Positions 8,946 through 17,456 are shown, numbered from the stretch's first letter. The stretch: 64,000 nucleotides of DNA from Bryobacterales bacterium (GCA_003164035.1 PLRS01000168.1:62001-126000), one strand, 5' to 3'. Made by a program: numbers and translations. Notes: generated from the letters alone by a model not told the origin.

Positions 8946-10193
8946 GTGAAATCGATTCGCTATTCCCGCTACACCGGCGAAGATCTCGATATCGGCGCCG
9001 AGGACCTGTTGCGCGCGCTGGCCGACTACCTGCTGCAAAGCGGCTTCAACACCCAGTACTCGCAATTCAACGAGTGGAACCAGAACTCCCTCGAAGAGCT
9101 GAGGGAAGCGCTGCGCCAGGCCTTGGAAGAAGGCCGCCTGTTCGACGACGACCGCATGCAACAGATGATGGAGCAACTGGCATCCATGACGCCCGAGCAG
9201 GTGGAGCAACTGCTCGACCGCCTGGTTCAGAAAATGATCGACGAAGGCCAGATCGCCATGCCGGGACAACCCGACGAAGCCCAGCCCGACGAGGCCCAAC
9301 CCGGCCAGGGCCAAGGGAAAGAGAGCAGCGTCAAGTTCGAGCTCACCGATAAATCGCTCGACTTCCTCGGTTTCAAGACCCTGAAAGACCTCCTGGGCTC
9401 GCTCGGCAAGTCGAGCTTCGGGCGCCACGATACGCGCGATCTCGCCACCGGCATCGAAACCTCCGGCTCGGCGCGGCCCTACGAGTTCGGCGACGTGCTG
9501 AATCTGGACGTGAGTGCCACGCTTTTTTCGGCCATTCGCCGCGAAGGCGCGAAGGTGCCGCTCAATCTGGAATACCGCGACCTGCAGGTGAGCCAGTGCG
9601 AGTACCAAAGCTCCTGCGCCACTGTCCTGATGCTCGATTGCAGCCACAGCATGATCCTGTACGGCGAGGACCGCTTCACCCCGGCCAAGAAAGTAGCCCT
9701 GGCGCTGGCGCATCTGATCCGCACCCAATATCCGGGCGACAGCCTGCGCTGCGTGCTGTTTCACGACACGGCGGAGGAGCTGGCCATCAGCCAACTGGCG
9801 CGCGTTCAGGTTGGCCCGTACTACACCAACACGCGCGATGGCCTGATCCTGGCGCAGCGCCTGCTGAACCGGGAGCGCAAGGACATGCGCCAGATCGTCA
9901 TGATCACCGACGGCAAGCCCAGTTGCCTGACGCTCGACGACGGGCGGCTGTATAAGAATTCTTTCGGCCTCGACCCGCTGGTCATCAGCCGGACGCTCGA
10001 AGAAGTCAACCGCTGCAAGAAGCAAGGCATCCTGATCAACACGTTCATGCTGGCGAGCGACTACGGCCTGGTCAACTTCGTGCAGAAGATCACCGAAATC
10101 TGCCGCGGCAAGGCGTACTTCACCACCCCCTATAACCTGGGCCAGTATCTGCTGATGGATTACATGAATAGGAAGACGCGGACCATCCATTAG
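8946..10193 (+). CDS. VWA domain (CoxE-like) partner of the MoxR-type ATPase
   Basis: A cytoplasmic protein of 415 residues with a C-terminal von Willebrand factor A domain. The metal-ion-dependent adhesion site motif is visible as LDCSHSM (about residue 234). An acidic, Gln/Glu-rich middle segment (about 60-130, with [20 protein letters not shown]) looks disordered. The GTG at 8946 is preceded by AGGAGG at 8935-8940, and the gap from the ATPase stop is 10 bp, so the two genes are co-transcribed. By analogy with BchI/BchD and CoxD/CoxE the pair probably forms a metal- or cofactor-handling or remodelling complex; the client is unknown. Confidence 0.85.
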   Translation: MKSIRYSRYTGEDLDIGAEDLLRALADYLLQSGFNTQYSQFNEWNQNSLEELREALRQALEEGRLFDDDRMQQMMEQLASMTPEQVEQLLDRLVQKMIDEGQIAMPGQPDEAQPDEAQPGQGQGKESSVKFELTDKSLDFLGFKTLKDLLGSLGKSSFGRHDTRDLATGIETSGSARPYEFGDVLNLDVSATLFSAIRREGAKVPLNLEYRDLQVSQCEYQSSCATVLMLDCSHSMILYGEDRFTPAKKVALALAHLIRTQYPGDSLRCVLFHDTAEELAISQLARVQVGPYYTNTRDGLILAQRLLNRERKDMRQIVMITDGKPSCLTLDDGRLYKNSFGLDPLVISRTLEEVNRCKKQGILINTFMLASDYGLVNFVQKITEICRGKAYFTTPYNLGQYLLMDYMNRKTRTIH

Positions 10194-10222
10194 CGGCGGC
10201 TACGCGTTCGGACCTTCGGATG

Positions 10223-10360
10223 GGTACTTAATCGATCTGGGGATTTTCGCAGTTTAGACGTGGCAACCGCTCCCTTGCGGTCGCGGCTCGGTAAGTGACT
10301 GCAAACGCGCGGTGCCCGTAACCGAGCCGCGACCGCAAGGGAGCGGTTAAGTTAAGCACC
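10223..10360. repeat. Family A element, shortened at the right end
   Basis: This copy closely matches the one at 2217, including the GGTCGCGGCTCGGTAAGTGACTG centre. On the right it jumps from GGGAGCGGTT directly to AAGTTAAGCACC, losing about 22 bp between the arm and the terminal repeat. It lies just upstream of the VapBC promoter. Confidence 0.75.
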
Positions 10361-10369
10361 CGCTTCGGA

Positions 10370-10398
10370 TGGACATGTGCAGCACATGTTTGTATGCT
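10370..10398 (+). promoter_or_regulatory. vapBC promoter with overlapping palindromic operator
   Basis: A -35 box TGGACA (10370-10375) and a -10 box TATGCT (10393-10398) are separated by 17 bp. Between and overlapping them lies a perfect inverted repeat, ACATGTGC-A-GCACATGT (10373-10389). This is the expected place for an operator bound by the ribbon-helix-helix antitoxin. Only 6 nt separate the -10 box from the ATG at 10405. Confidence 0.65.
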
Positions 10399-10404
10399 GA
10401 AGAC

Positions 10405-10635
10405 ATGTCGAAGATGATCCAGGTGAGGGACGTCCCGGAGCAGGTGCATGGCATTCTGAAGTCGCGGGCGGCGCGCGAAGGCATGAGCCTTTCGGATTTC
10501 CTCAAGAGGGAATTGGCGCGGGCGGCGGAGCGGCCGACGATGCAGGAGTGGCTGGAGCGCACGCAACAGGTGAGGCCCATCCGGGCCAAGCGAAGCCCCG
10601 CGCAAGTCATACGCGATCTGCGCGACTCACGATGA
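10405..10635 (+). CDS. vapB: FitA/VapB-type ribbon-helix-helix antitoxin
   Basis: A DNA-binding antitoxin of 76 residues. The N-terminus has a ribbon-helix-helix pattern (MIQVRDVPEQVHGILKSRAA) and the C-terminal tail (about 50-76) is basic and probably wraps the toxin. The ATG at 10405 was preferred over an upstream ATG at 10369 because that one lies before the predicted promoter. The stop overlaps the start of the PIN toxin by 4 bp (ATGA). It should repress its own promoter through the ACATGTGC palindrome. Confidence 0.85.
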   Translation: MSKMIQVRDVPEQVHGILKSRAAREGMSLSDFLKRELARAAERPTMQEWLERTQQVRPIRAKRSPAQVIRDLRDSR

Positions 10636-11021
10636 TCGTTCTGGACGCCTCCGTGGTGGTCGAACTCCTCACCAATGGCGCCCTGGCCGATTCCATCCGA
10701 AGCGACCTCGCCGGGCGCGACGAATCGTTCATCGTTCCCCATTTGATCGATGTCGAAGTCGTGAGTGCGATTCGAAGGCTGGTGGCTGGCCGGCGTATAG
10801 GGGCAGACGGTAGCGATCGATTTCTCGCGGGACTCGCGGCGCTGCCGGCGGAGCGCTATTCGCACACGCCATTGATTGGCCGTATGTGGGAACTACGGCA
10901 CAACTTCACGGCCTATGACGCCACGTATATCGCTTTGGCTGAAGCCATGAATGCCGTCCTCTACACCAGCGATGAGAAATTGTCTAACGGCCACCGCGCC
11001 AGGGTCGTGCTGTTCCGCTGA
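10632..11021 (+). CDS. vapC: PIN-domain ribonuclease toxin, VapC/FitB type
   Basis: A PIN nuclease toxin of 129 residues. Acidic residues of the active site are visible in order: Asp in MIVLDASVVVELL, Glu in LIDVEVVSAIRRL, and Asp residues in FTAYDATYIALAE and LYTSDEKL. The start overlaps the antitoxin stop (ATGA). The 3' end overlaps by 61 bp the open frame of the convergent beta-propeller gene, but that gene probably once ended at 11073, clear of vapC. Confidence 0.88.
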   Translation: MIVLDASVVVELLTNGALADSIRSDLAGRDESFIVPHLIDVEVVSAIRRLVAGRRIGADGSDRFLAGLAALPAERYSHTPLIGRMWELRHNFTAYDATYIALAEAMNAVLYTSDEKLSNGHRARVVLFR

Positions 11022-14000
11022 TGGCAGACGGGGTTTCCCGGCCTAGCCATCTTGCCCAACAATGGGCGGTATTTATTGCACCAGAGTGGCACGAGCTGAC
11101 TGCTTCCGATGCCTATCTCAAAGTTGATCACCGTGACGCCGGATTCTTGATCGGCAGGCACTTGGAAGTTGACTTGGTACAGCCCGGCATAACCGGGCGC
11201 GAGACCCGCGTAAGTTGGCGTATCTTCGCGCCCGGCTATGTCCACAAAGAAGTACCCGGCCAGAAGCCCCGTCGCTTGAGCCGCCTGGCCCGCGGTCGCC
11301 GGGGGATCGGTGGCACCGAGACCTGTGCAGAACATGGCCAGATACTCTCCAGCATGTGCGGGATTGCTTGCGGTGACGCGAGAGTAATCGGAGGCGTGTA
11401 CTACAACAGCGTTGCCGCTATTTCCGTCCCCGGATGCGGTGAAGATGTCCGGGGCCACAGCGGCAATCGTCAGTGTGCGTTGGCCCGATTGGCTGCCGTT
11501 GGTGACAGCCAGCGCCGCGCTGCCCAGCGGTACGCCATACGGTACCTGGAAGTTGATCTGCCCCGGCGAGACGTAGTAGAGCGGCGCGGCGATTCCGCCT
11601 ACCGTAACCGAGACGCTGCCGAGCGCATTCGGCAGCGGGTACGACAAGGCCTGCTGGACCGCGGGCGCAAGCTGCTCCCCGAAAATGGCGACCGCTTCGC
11701 CCGGCGCGACGGTGTCCGAAAGGGCGAAACTCGCAGCGTTATACGTGCTCAGGATCAATGGCACGCTGGCCGGAATGGTGGCGGGAGGCCCGAAATCCAG
11801 CTCGCCGGTCGATCCGCCAACCGCCAACCACAGGTTTCCATTCGCTTGTGGCGAGACCGCGAGAATATTCTGGCCGATGTATGTCGAGAAGTCCCAGTTC
11901 GCGCCCGTGGCATCGATTTCAGCCAAGTACTCTTCCCCGGTATTGCTTGGCTGGAGCGCCCCAATGAGCGGAAGCGCTATGCTGGTGGTGCTTCCCGCGA
12001 CCCACACACTGCCCCGCGGCGTAATTGCGATAGTGGAGACGGCACTGGTGGCCCACGTATCCGAGCCGCCCAGGTACGTTGAGTAGATCAGCGCACCGCC
12101 GCTTGGCTCGATCTTGGAAACGAATCCCGTGGAGAGGCCAAAGCCTTGCGTGGCCTGCAGCGGGTTGAGGATCGGGAAGTTGGAGGAGGAGGTGTAGCCT
12201 GCGACATAGGCGTTGCCGTCCGCGTCCGCCGCGATGGCCGTTTCCGTCTGGTTCCAACTGCCACCCAGGTAGGAGGAATAGATTATCCTCCCATTTGTAT
12301 CGAAGCGGGTGACGAACGCCGAGTTGGAAAGCCCGGCGGACTTGCCGGCGTTCGTCGCTTGGAACGCGTTCACGGTGGGGAAGTCGAGCGAGCTGGTAAC
12401 GCCGGCGACGTACGGGTTGCCGGCGGCGTCCGCGGCTACGGCTTGGGCGGAATCGATTTTGGAGCCGCCGAATACCGTGGCCCACACGTACGCGCCCGCT
12501 GGACCGATCCTTGCCAGAAACGCGTGTTCCCCCGAAGGGGTGGCGCTGGCGACATAGAAGGTCGAGGAAGGATTGACGGGATCGAGCGCGAGTATTTCAG
12601 AGTTCTCAATCCAGGGTCCGGTGAGGGCGGTCCACGTACTGCCGCCGTTCGTGCTTTTGAGCAGTGAGCCGTAGTCGAAGACCTGATACAGTCCGCCTGT
12701 AGGGTCGACGGCCAGGTTGCCCGCGCGAGTGGCTGGTGCGAGCGGAGACACCGGCATCTGAGTCCAGGTCTGGCCTTCATTCGTACTGACGACGAGGGCA
12801 TTGCCGGAGGCATACAAGGTGGACGGGTCGGCCGGATCCAGCACCGGCGGGCCTGTGAGGCCTGGACCTCCCACAATCCACGTCTGGCCGGCATCCTCGG
12901 AGCGGAACACGCCATGGGCCGTCGAGGCCAGGACGGCAGTGCAGCAAACGTACACCCGGGAGGAATCGGTTGGATCGACGAAGACACTGGCCCCGGTCGC
13001 GCCGGGACTGGCCGCCGTGGCAACGAAGTACGCCGGGAAATCGTGAACGTCCTGCCACTCTAATCCGCCATCGGTACTCCTGAATACCGAAGGGGCGCCT
13101 ATAGCATCGATGGACATCCAAACGTTTTGCGAATTCCCCGGATCGAGCGCAATCGAGCCGATGGAAAGTGGAACAGTGGGAACCCAAGCCGGCGGCAAAG
13201 CGGCGGTGAGGTTCTGCCACGTGTTGCCGCCGTCGGTCGATTTGGCGAATTGTGTGGGCTGGGCGGTGGGGCCGGGGCCGTACAGAACGTAGAGCGTCGA
13301 GGGGCTCTTGGGGTCGAGCAGGATCCGTTGCGCCGTGGTGGCGGCAGGGAGCAACTGCGCCCAGGTGGTGCCGGCGTTGACCGACTTGTAGACACCGGTA
13401 GTGGTGGCGGCGTAGAGAACGGCGGTGTTGGTCGGATCGATCGCCAGAGAGTTGACGATGGATTGGGCGGGGAGACCGGCGTCGATGGCATGCCAGGTGG
13501 TGCCACCGTCATTGGTAGCAAATGTGTTGTTCACGGGCGGGATGGTGAATGTGGAATTGAGCGTCGGAAAGTTGGAATCGAAACTGGCGCCGGCGAAGTA
13601 GGCGTTGCCCGCGGAGTCCACCGCGACGGCGTTGCCGCTGGTGCTGGCAGTGATGGATAGGCTGTACACCAGCGCAGACCCGGCGGGGTTCAGTTTATAC
13701 AAAAACGCCTGTCCACTGGCTGACGGTATGAAGCTAGGCGGGGATGCGGTGCCGGAAATGTATACGCTTCCGGCCGTATCCACCGCCAAACCGGAGACGG
13801 CGTATTGCTGACCAGAGCCGAGGTAGGTGGAATACAGGATTTTCGTGCCGGTGGGATCGAGCTTCGCCACGAATGCCGTGGGGCAAGCCTGGAAGTAGGA
13901 CTGCTCCGGCGAACAAACTGGGCGCCGGCCAAAGCTGTGCCGCAGAGTAGCAGGATAATACACGTCCGAAGCATGGAAAAACCCTCGCAGGACGCGCCAG

Positions 14001-14089
14001 CGACTATTATCTAACAAATTGCCGGACGCTGCCCGGATGAAGAAAGCCGCCCGGGGGAGCGCACGAACAGAAAGACGCGGACGGTGCAT
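10961..14089 (-). CDS. Beta-propeller (SBBP / Asp-box) surface protein with TIGR03437 C-terminus, ends apparently frameshifted
   Basis: A large exported-type protein. The open frame encodes NHL/SBBP-like repeats (AFVAKLDPTGTKILYSTYL and relatives), six Asp-box repeats (NDGGTTWHAI, TDGGNTWQNL, STNGGSTWTAL and others), more SBBP repeats, then a TIGR03437-type domain (SPGQINFQVPYGVPLG, YQVNFQVP). The first roughly 60 residues of this frame look like non-coding translation. A good signal peptide (MLRTCIILLLCGTALAGAQ) starts at 13974 in another frame and runs towards the propeller at about 13890. At the other end, reading one frame over gives ...RATLVQ-stop at 11073, a typical TIGR03437 ending, whereas the open frame runs on to 10961. 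The gene is therefore probably a decaying pseudogene or carries two sequence errors. Confidence 0.75.
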   Translation of the reverse strand: MHRPRLSVRALPRAAFFIRAASGNLLDNSRWRVLRGFFHASDVYYPATLRHSFGRRPVCSPEQSYFQACPTAFVAKLDPTGTKILYSTYLGSGQQYAVSGLAVDTAGSVYISGTASPPSFIPSASGQAFLYKLNPAGSALVYSLSITASTSGNAVAVDSAGNAYFAGASFDSNFPTLNSTFTIPPVNNTFATNDGGTTWHAIDAGLPAQSIVNSLAIDPTNTAVLYAATTTGVYKSVNAGTTWAQLLPAATTAQRILLDPKSPSTLYVLYGPGPTAQPTQFAKSTDGGNTWQNLTAALPPAWVPTVPLSIGSIALDPGNSQNVWMSIDAIGAPSVFRSTDGGLEWQDVHDFPAYFVATAASPGATGASVFVDPTDSSRVYVCCTAVLASTAHGVFRSEDAGQTWIVGGPGLTGPPVLDPADPSTLYASGNALVVSTNEGQTWTQMPVSPLAPATRAGNLAVDPTGGLYQVFDYGSLLKSTNGGSTWTALTGPWIENSEILALDPVNPSSTFYVASATPSGEHAFLARIGPAGAYVWATVFGGSKIDSAQAVAADAAGNPYVAGVTSSLDFPTVNAFQATNAGKSAGLSNSAFVTRFDTNGRIIYSSYLGGSWNQTETAIAADADGNAYVAGYTSSSNFPILNPLQATQGFGLSTGFVSKIEPSGGALIYSTYLGGSDTWATSAVSTIAITPRGSVWVAGSTTSIALPLIGALQPSNTGEEYLAEIDATGANWDFSTYIGQNILAVSPQANGNLWLAVGGSTGELDFGPPATIPASVPLILSTYNAASFALSDTVAPGEAVAIFGEQLAPAVQQALSYPLPNALGSVSVTVGGIAAPLYYVSPGQINFQVPYGVPLGSAALAVTNGSQSGQRTLTIAAVAPDIFTASGDGNSGNAVVVHASDYSRVTASNPAHAGEYLAMFCTGLGATDPPATAGQAAQATGLLAGYFFVDIAGREDTPTYAGLAPGYAGLYQVNFQVPADQESGVTVINFEIGIGSSQLVPLWCNKYRPLLGKMARPGNPVCHQRNSTTLARWPLDNFSSLV

Positions 14090-14124
14090 TACGACGAGCG
14101 AGGTTCAGTCGGGCCGCCCTGGTG

Positions 14125-14130
14125 TACAGT
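14125..14130 (+). promoter_or_regulatory. -10-like hexamer close to hicB start
   Basis: TACAGT lies 7 nt before the ATG at 14138. The -35 region (about 14103-14109, GTTCAGT) is poor. This is one of several genes in the window where the spacing leaves no room for a 5' leader. Confidence 0.4.
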
Positions 14131-14137
14131 GGCAGTC

Positions 14138-14311
14138 ATGAAGTACCCCGTCTCCCTTCTGGCAACCGAAGAAGGATACAGCGTTTCCTGCCCAGGACTG
14201 CCGGGTTGCTGGTCTCAAGGTGCCACCGAAGAGGAGGCGCTTGAGAACATTCGGGATGCCATCCGCGATTACCTCGACGTTGCAAGGCAATCGTCCGGGA
14301 CGCCGGCCTGA
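14138..14311 (+). CDS. hicB: HicB-family antitoxin-like protein (no HicA seen)
   Basis: A 57-residue protein with the partial RNase-H-like HicB fold: MKYPVSLLATEEGYSVSCPG, then GCWSQGATEEEALENIRDAI, a pattern typical of HicB/UPF0150 proteins. It lacks a C-terminal DNA-binding extension. No intact HicA follows. Downstream (14310-14342) a frame reads LTPQEFRKLL-stop, which could be a stub of a HicA start, but this is weak. It lies between the beta-propeller gene and fabD. Confidence 0.75.
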   Translation: MKYPVSLLATEEGYSVSCPGLPGCWSQGATEEEALENIRDAIRDYLDVARQSSGTPA

Positions 14312-14383
14312 CGCCACAGGAATTCCGTAAACTCCTCTGAGCGCCACTGGCTCCCCGAGCATCCTGGTTTACTTCAATCCGGT

Positions 14384-14389
14384 TATAAT
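14384..14389 (+). promoter_or_regulatory. -10 box TATAAT, 7 nt before the fabD start
   Basis: A consensus TATAAT ends 7 nt before the TTG start at 14397, so transcription would be expected to begin at about the start codon. No ribosome binding site is visible. The -35 region is weak. Confidence 0.5.
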
Positions 14390-14396
14390 CCTCAGC

Positions 14397-15317
14397 TTGA
14401 GCACTAAAACAGCATTCTTGTTTCCTGGACAGGGGTCCCAGTACACCGGCATGGGTAAATCGCTGGCCGAGCGGTTCGCCGTGGCCCGCCAAGCCTATGA
14501 AGAGGCCGACCAGGCGCTCGGCTTTTCGATTTCACGGCTCTGTTTCGAAGGCCCCGACGACCAGCTCAAGCTGACCACGAACACCCAGCCCGCGCTACTG
14601 GCCACTTCCATGGCGGCGCTGGCCGTGTTGCGGGAGCGCGGTGTGACGGCGGATTACGTGGCCGGCCACAGCCTGGGCGAATACTCCGCCCTGGTCGCCG
14701 GCGGCAGCCTGGGGTTTGCCGACGCCTTGCGCCTGGTGCGCGACCGCGGCCGCTACATGCAGGAAGCCGTTCCGCCCGGGGTGGGCGCCATGGCCGCCTT
14801 GCTGCGCGTCCCGGAAGGAAAGCTGGATGCCATTCTCGCCGAGGCTGCCCAGGGGGAAGTGGTCTCCGCCGCCAATTTGAATTCGCCGGAGCAGGTGGTG
14901 ATTGCCGGCCACGCCGGGGCTGTCAACCGCGCTATCGCGCTGGCGAAATCCGCCGGTGCGCGCCGCGCCGTGCCGCTCCCGGTCAGCGCGCCGTTTCATT
15001 GCGTCCTCATGCAACCGGCGCAGCAGCGGCTGCGCGTCAATCTGGACGCCACGCCTTTCGCCGACCTTGCCATTCCCCTGGTGAACAACTGGCAGGCGCG
15101 CGAAATCCGCGCCGGCGCCGAAGCGCGCGAGGGCCTTTATCACCAGGTGCCCAATCCCGTGCGCTGGGTGGAAACCCTGCGCTACCTTGCCGCGCAAGGC
15201 GTAACCCGGGCCTTTGAAGTGGGAGCCGGGAATGTGTTGTCCGGATTAGTTCGCGCCGTCGCCCCTGCCATTGCCGTCTCGAAGAGCGGCGAAGCGCCGG
15301 ACTTCGACTTACTCTGA
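14397..15317 (+). CDS. fabD: Malonyl-CoA:ACP transacylase
   Basis: Loads malonyl groups from CoA onto acyl carrier protein for fatty acid synthesis. The 306 residues are the standard length. The N-terminal FLFPGQGSQYTGMG, the catalytic serine box GHSLGEYSALVAGG (Ser at about residue 92) and the conserved active-site region (PVSAPFHC, His at about 201) are all present. The TTG at 14397 is required because the next in-frame ATG would remove the GQGSQ motif. The other fab genes are not adjacent. Confidence 0.96.
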   Translation: MSTKTAFLFPGQGSQYTGMGKSLAERFAVARQAYEEADQALGFSISRLCFEGPDDQLKLTTNTQPALLATSMAALAVLRERGVTADYVAGHSLGEYSALVAGGSLGFADALRLVRDRGRYMQEAVPPGVGAMAALLRVPEGKLDAILAEAAQGEVVSAANLNSPEQVVIAGHAGAVNRAIALAKSAGARRAVPLPVSAPFHCVLMQPAQQRLRVNLDATPFADLAIPLVNNWQAREIRAGAEAREGLYHQVPNPVRWVETLRYLAAQGVTRAFEVGAGNVLSGLVRAVAPAIAVSKSGEAPDFDLL

Positions 15318-15369
15318 TCGGCTCCCAACCCGAACGCGTTCCTTGCTAACCTGGACGATAAGTGCTGCG

Positions 15370-15582
15370 GTGATACCAGAACCCGACAACATACTGCGAT
15401 GTCCGAGCTGCGGCGCCCGCGATGTGCGGCCGTCTCACACCAAGGGCGTGCTCGACCGCATCCTGGAAGGCTTCCGCAAGAAGCCCTACCGCTGCCGGGC
15501 CTGCGGCCGGCGTTTTCATAGCTACACGCCGGAACAGTGCGAGGTTCCCTCCCGCACCGATTCGGAAGGCCGAGCCGGGTAA
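15370..15582 (+). CDS. Small zinc-ribbon protein
   Basis: A 70-residue protein with two Cys pairs (LRCPSCGARDVRPS and YRCRACGRRFHSYTP) that form a classic zinc ribbon, separated by a basic helix (KGVLDRILEGFRKK). The GTG at 15370 is the most likely start; the open frame extends further upstream over the end of fabD without motifs. It is convergent with the deaminase (16 bp between stops). Function unknown; a nucleic-acid or protein adaptor is plausible. Confidence 0.65.
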   Translation: MIPEPDNILRCPSCGARDVRPSHTKGVLDRILEGFRKKPYRCRACGRRFHSYTPEQCEVPSRTDSEGRAG

Positions 15583-15598
15583 GGGCCGCGTCCCGGAG

Positions 15599-16054
15599 CT
15601 ACACCCGCCGCACCACGACCTTGGCTTCCGCAAACAGGGTTTCCACCATGCCGAAATGTTCGTCGTAATACTGGCTGGAGTATTGTGACATCCGTTCGGC
15701 TGAAATCACCACCTGCACAATCCCCGCCTGCACCACGGCACGCGCGCAATCCATGCATGGCATGATCTCCACATAGATGGTGCAGCCCTCGGTCGCGGTG
15801 CCGGCCCGCGCCGCGTTGCAGATCGCGTTACGCTCCGCGTGCTCGATCCATAAGTACTTCGCCGGCCGCGCCAGCCGCTCCGGCACGTCGTCGCGAATGC
15901 CTCGCGGAAACGAATTGTAGCCGGTGGAGCGGATTTCGTGATTGGGCCCCACGATCACGCTGCCGATCTGCGTATTGGGGTCCTTGCTGCGCTGCGCCAC
16001 CACTTTACAGATATCCAGATAATACTGGTCCCACCCCGGAATGTTCCGACCCAT
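15599..16054 (-). CDS. dCMP deaminase family protein
   Basis: A zinc-dependent cytidine/deoxycytidylate deaminase of 151 residues. The zinc- and proton-transfer motif is HAERNAICNAARAG, and the second motif is MPCMDCARAVVQAG. The start MGRNIPGWDQYYLDIC matches the usual N-terminus of this family (dCMP deaminase / ComEB-like). It probably converts dCMP to dUMP for dTMP synthesis. Upstream on its strand a TACACT hexamer lies 10 nt before the ATG. Confidence 0.9.
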   Translation of the reverse strand: MGRNIPGWDQYYLDICKVVAQRSKDPNTQIGSVIVGPNHEIRSTGYNSFPRGIRDDVPERLARPAKYLWIEHAERNAICNAARAGTATEGCTIYVEIMPCMDCARAVVQAGIVQVVISAERMSQYSSQYYDEHFGMVETLFAEAKVVVRRV

Positions 16055-16215
16055 GCTTTCCGCCAGTGTACTATACCCGAATTCCTTGCCGCCCCTTGGA
16101 GATCGGGCGCGCAAGGTTGCATAATAACAGATCGTGCTTTTTTCCGACAGCGTGTTCGGAAAGCATGTTCGGAAAGATACCTGCCAGGCATAGGTTGAGA
16201 AAGGATTTCGGCCGA

Positions 16216-17277
16216 ATGAAGTTCGTCAGCTTGCTTTTGATTCCGTTTTCCCTCATCTGGGCGGATCAAATTACGTTCAAGAACGGCGACCGTATCACGG
16301 GAGCGATCGTAAAAAAGGATAAGAACAACCTTACCGTCAAAGGCGCCTTAACCGGCCTGATCACGGTCCCTTGGGACCAGATCGCCTCCATTCAGTCCGA
16401 TGCCAAGCTCAACATCGTCCTGAAAGACAAAACCGTGCAGTCGATCCTCGCCACCGGCGACGGCAAAGTGGAGCTGAAGGATCAGAGCCAGAGCGTCGCC
16501 TTCGCGGACGTTGTCGCCATCCGCAATGGCGATGAGGAAGCTACTTACGAAAAGATGCTTCACCCCGGCCTGGGCCAATTGTGGTCCGGAAGCGCCACGG
16601 TGGGCCTGGCCGGAACCAGCGGCAACTCCGATACCTCCACGTTCACCACCGCCGTGAGCGCGGCCCGCGCCACCAATAGCGACAAGACGTCGGTATACTT
16701 CAACGCGGTGAAAGCCTCCGCCACGGCCAATGGTACCAGCTCGGATACGGCCGAGGCGGTGCGCGGCGGCTGGGCTTATAGCCGGAACTTCACGCCACGC
16801 GCGTTCGCGACCGTGAATAACGACTATGAGTACGACAAGTTCCAAGACCTGAATCTGCGCTTTTCAGCCGGCGGAGGCTTGGGATACAGCGTTTGGAAGC
16901 AGACCCGCGGCCGCTTCGACCTGGTGGGCGGATTCGCGTACGAGCACGACAGCTTCGGCGTAATCTACACCACCACCAGCCCCTTCGCGGTCATCACTCC
17001 CGCCAGCACCCGCTCGCTGGCCAACGGGTACTATGGCGACGACTTCACTTACAAGTTGAGCGCCGCCACCAGCCTGACCCAGAGCTCTCGCATGTTCGAC
17101 GATGTGAGCGCCTCCCACTACCGCATCAACTTCGATCTGGCGTTCAACACCAAGATCAAGAAGTGGCTGACCTGGACCCTCGGGGTCAGCGACCGCTACC
17201 TGAGCGATCCGGTGCCGGGCCGCAAGGACAACGATCTGCTCTATACCACCGGGCTCGGCATTACCTTCGCCCATTAG
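16216..17277 (+). CDS. DUF481 outer-membrane beta-barrel protein
   Basis: A predicted outer-membrane protein of 353 residues (YdiY-like, DUF481). A signal peptide (MKFVSLLLIPFSLIWA) is followed by a small domain of about 100 residues (DQITFKNGDRITGAIVKKD) that resembles the N-terminal domain often found ahead of DUF481. The barrel then has alternating strands (GTSGNSDTSTFTTAVSAAR, RFDLVGGFAYEHDSFG). The ATG at 16216 is set by the signal peptide. Transport substrate unknown. Confidence 0.85.
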   Translation: MKFVSLLLIPFSLIWADQITFKNGDRITGAIVKKDKNNLTVKGALTGLITVPWDQIASIQSDAKLNIVLKDKTVQSILATGDGKVELKDQSQSVAFADVVAIRNGDEEATYEKMLHPGLGQLWSGSATVGLAGTSGNSDTSTFTTAVSAARATNSDKTSVYFNAVKASATANGTSSDTAEAVRGGWAYSRNFTPRAFATVNNDYEYDKFQDLNLRFSAGGGLGYSVWKQTRGRFDLVGGFAYEHDSFGVIYTTTSPFAVITPASTRSLANGYYGDDFTYKLSAATSLTQSSRMFDDVSASHYRINFDLAFNTKIKKWLTWTLGVSDRYLSDPVPGRKDNDLLYTTGLGITFAH

Positions 17278-17333
17278 GCGTTCGCGCACGAACTTTAGGG
17301 ACCGTCAAAGGATAACCGTGTCAACCTCGGAGG

Positions 17334-17456
17334 CCGACGTGGCGCACGCACTTTTGCGTGCCGTGTCGAGACTTTCTCGACACCCGTTCGCATACGGTAC
17401 GCCAGGCGTCGGCAAGAGTGCCGACGCGGCACGCACGAGTGCGCGCGCCACGTCGG
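17334..17456. repeat. Family E palindrome (GTGGCGCACGCA element)
   Basis: An inverted repeat with outer arms CCGACGTGGCGCACGCAC / GTGCGCGCGCCACGTCGG and inner arms TGCCGTGTCGAGA / TCTCGACAC plus a GCGTCGGCA / TGCCGACGC pair. It lies between the DUF481 gene and the SDR gene. The first half recurs at 25196-25240. The rest of 17278-17552 holds no gene. Confidence 0.7.

Noticed and set aside
10632-14089. Convergent overlap of vapC with the beta-propeller gene as a regulatory antisense pair
   Set aside because: The overlap is better explained by the propeller gene having lost its proper stop at 11073 through a frameshift.
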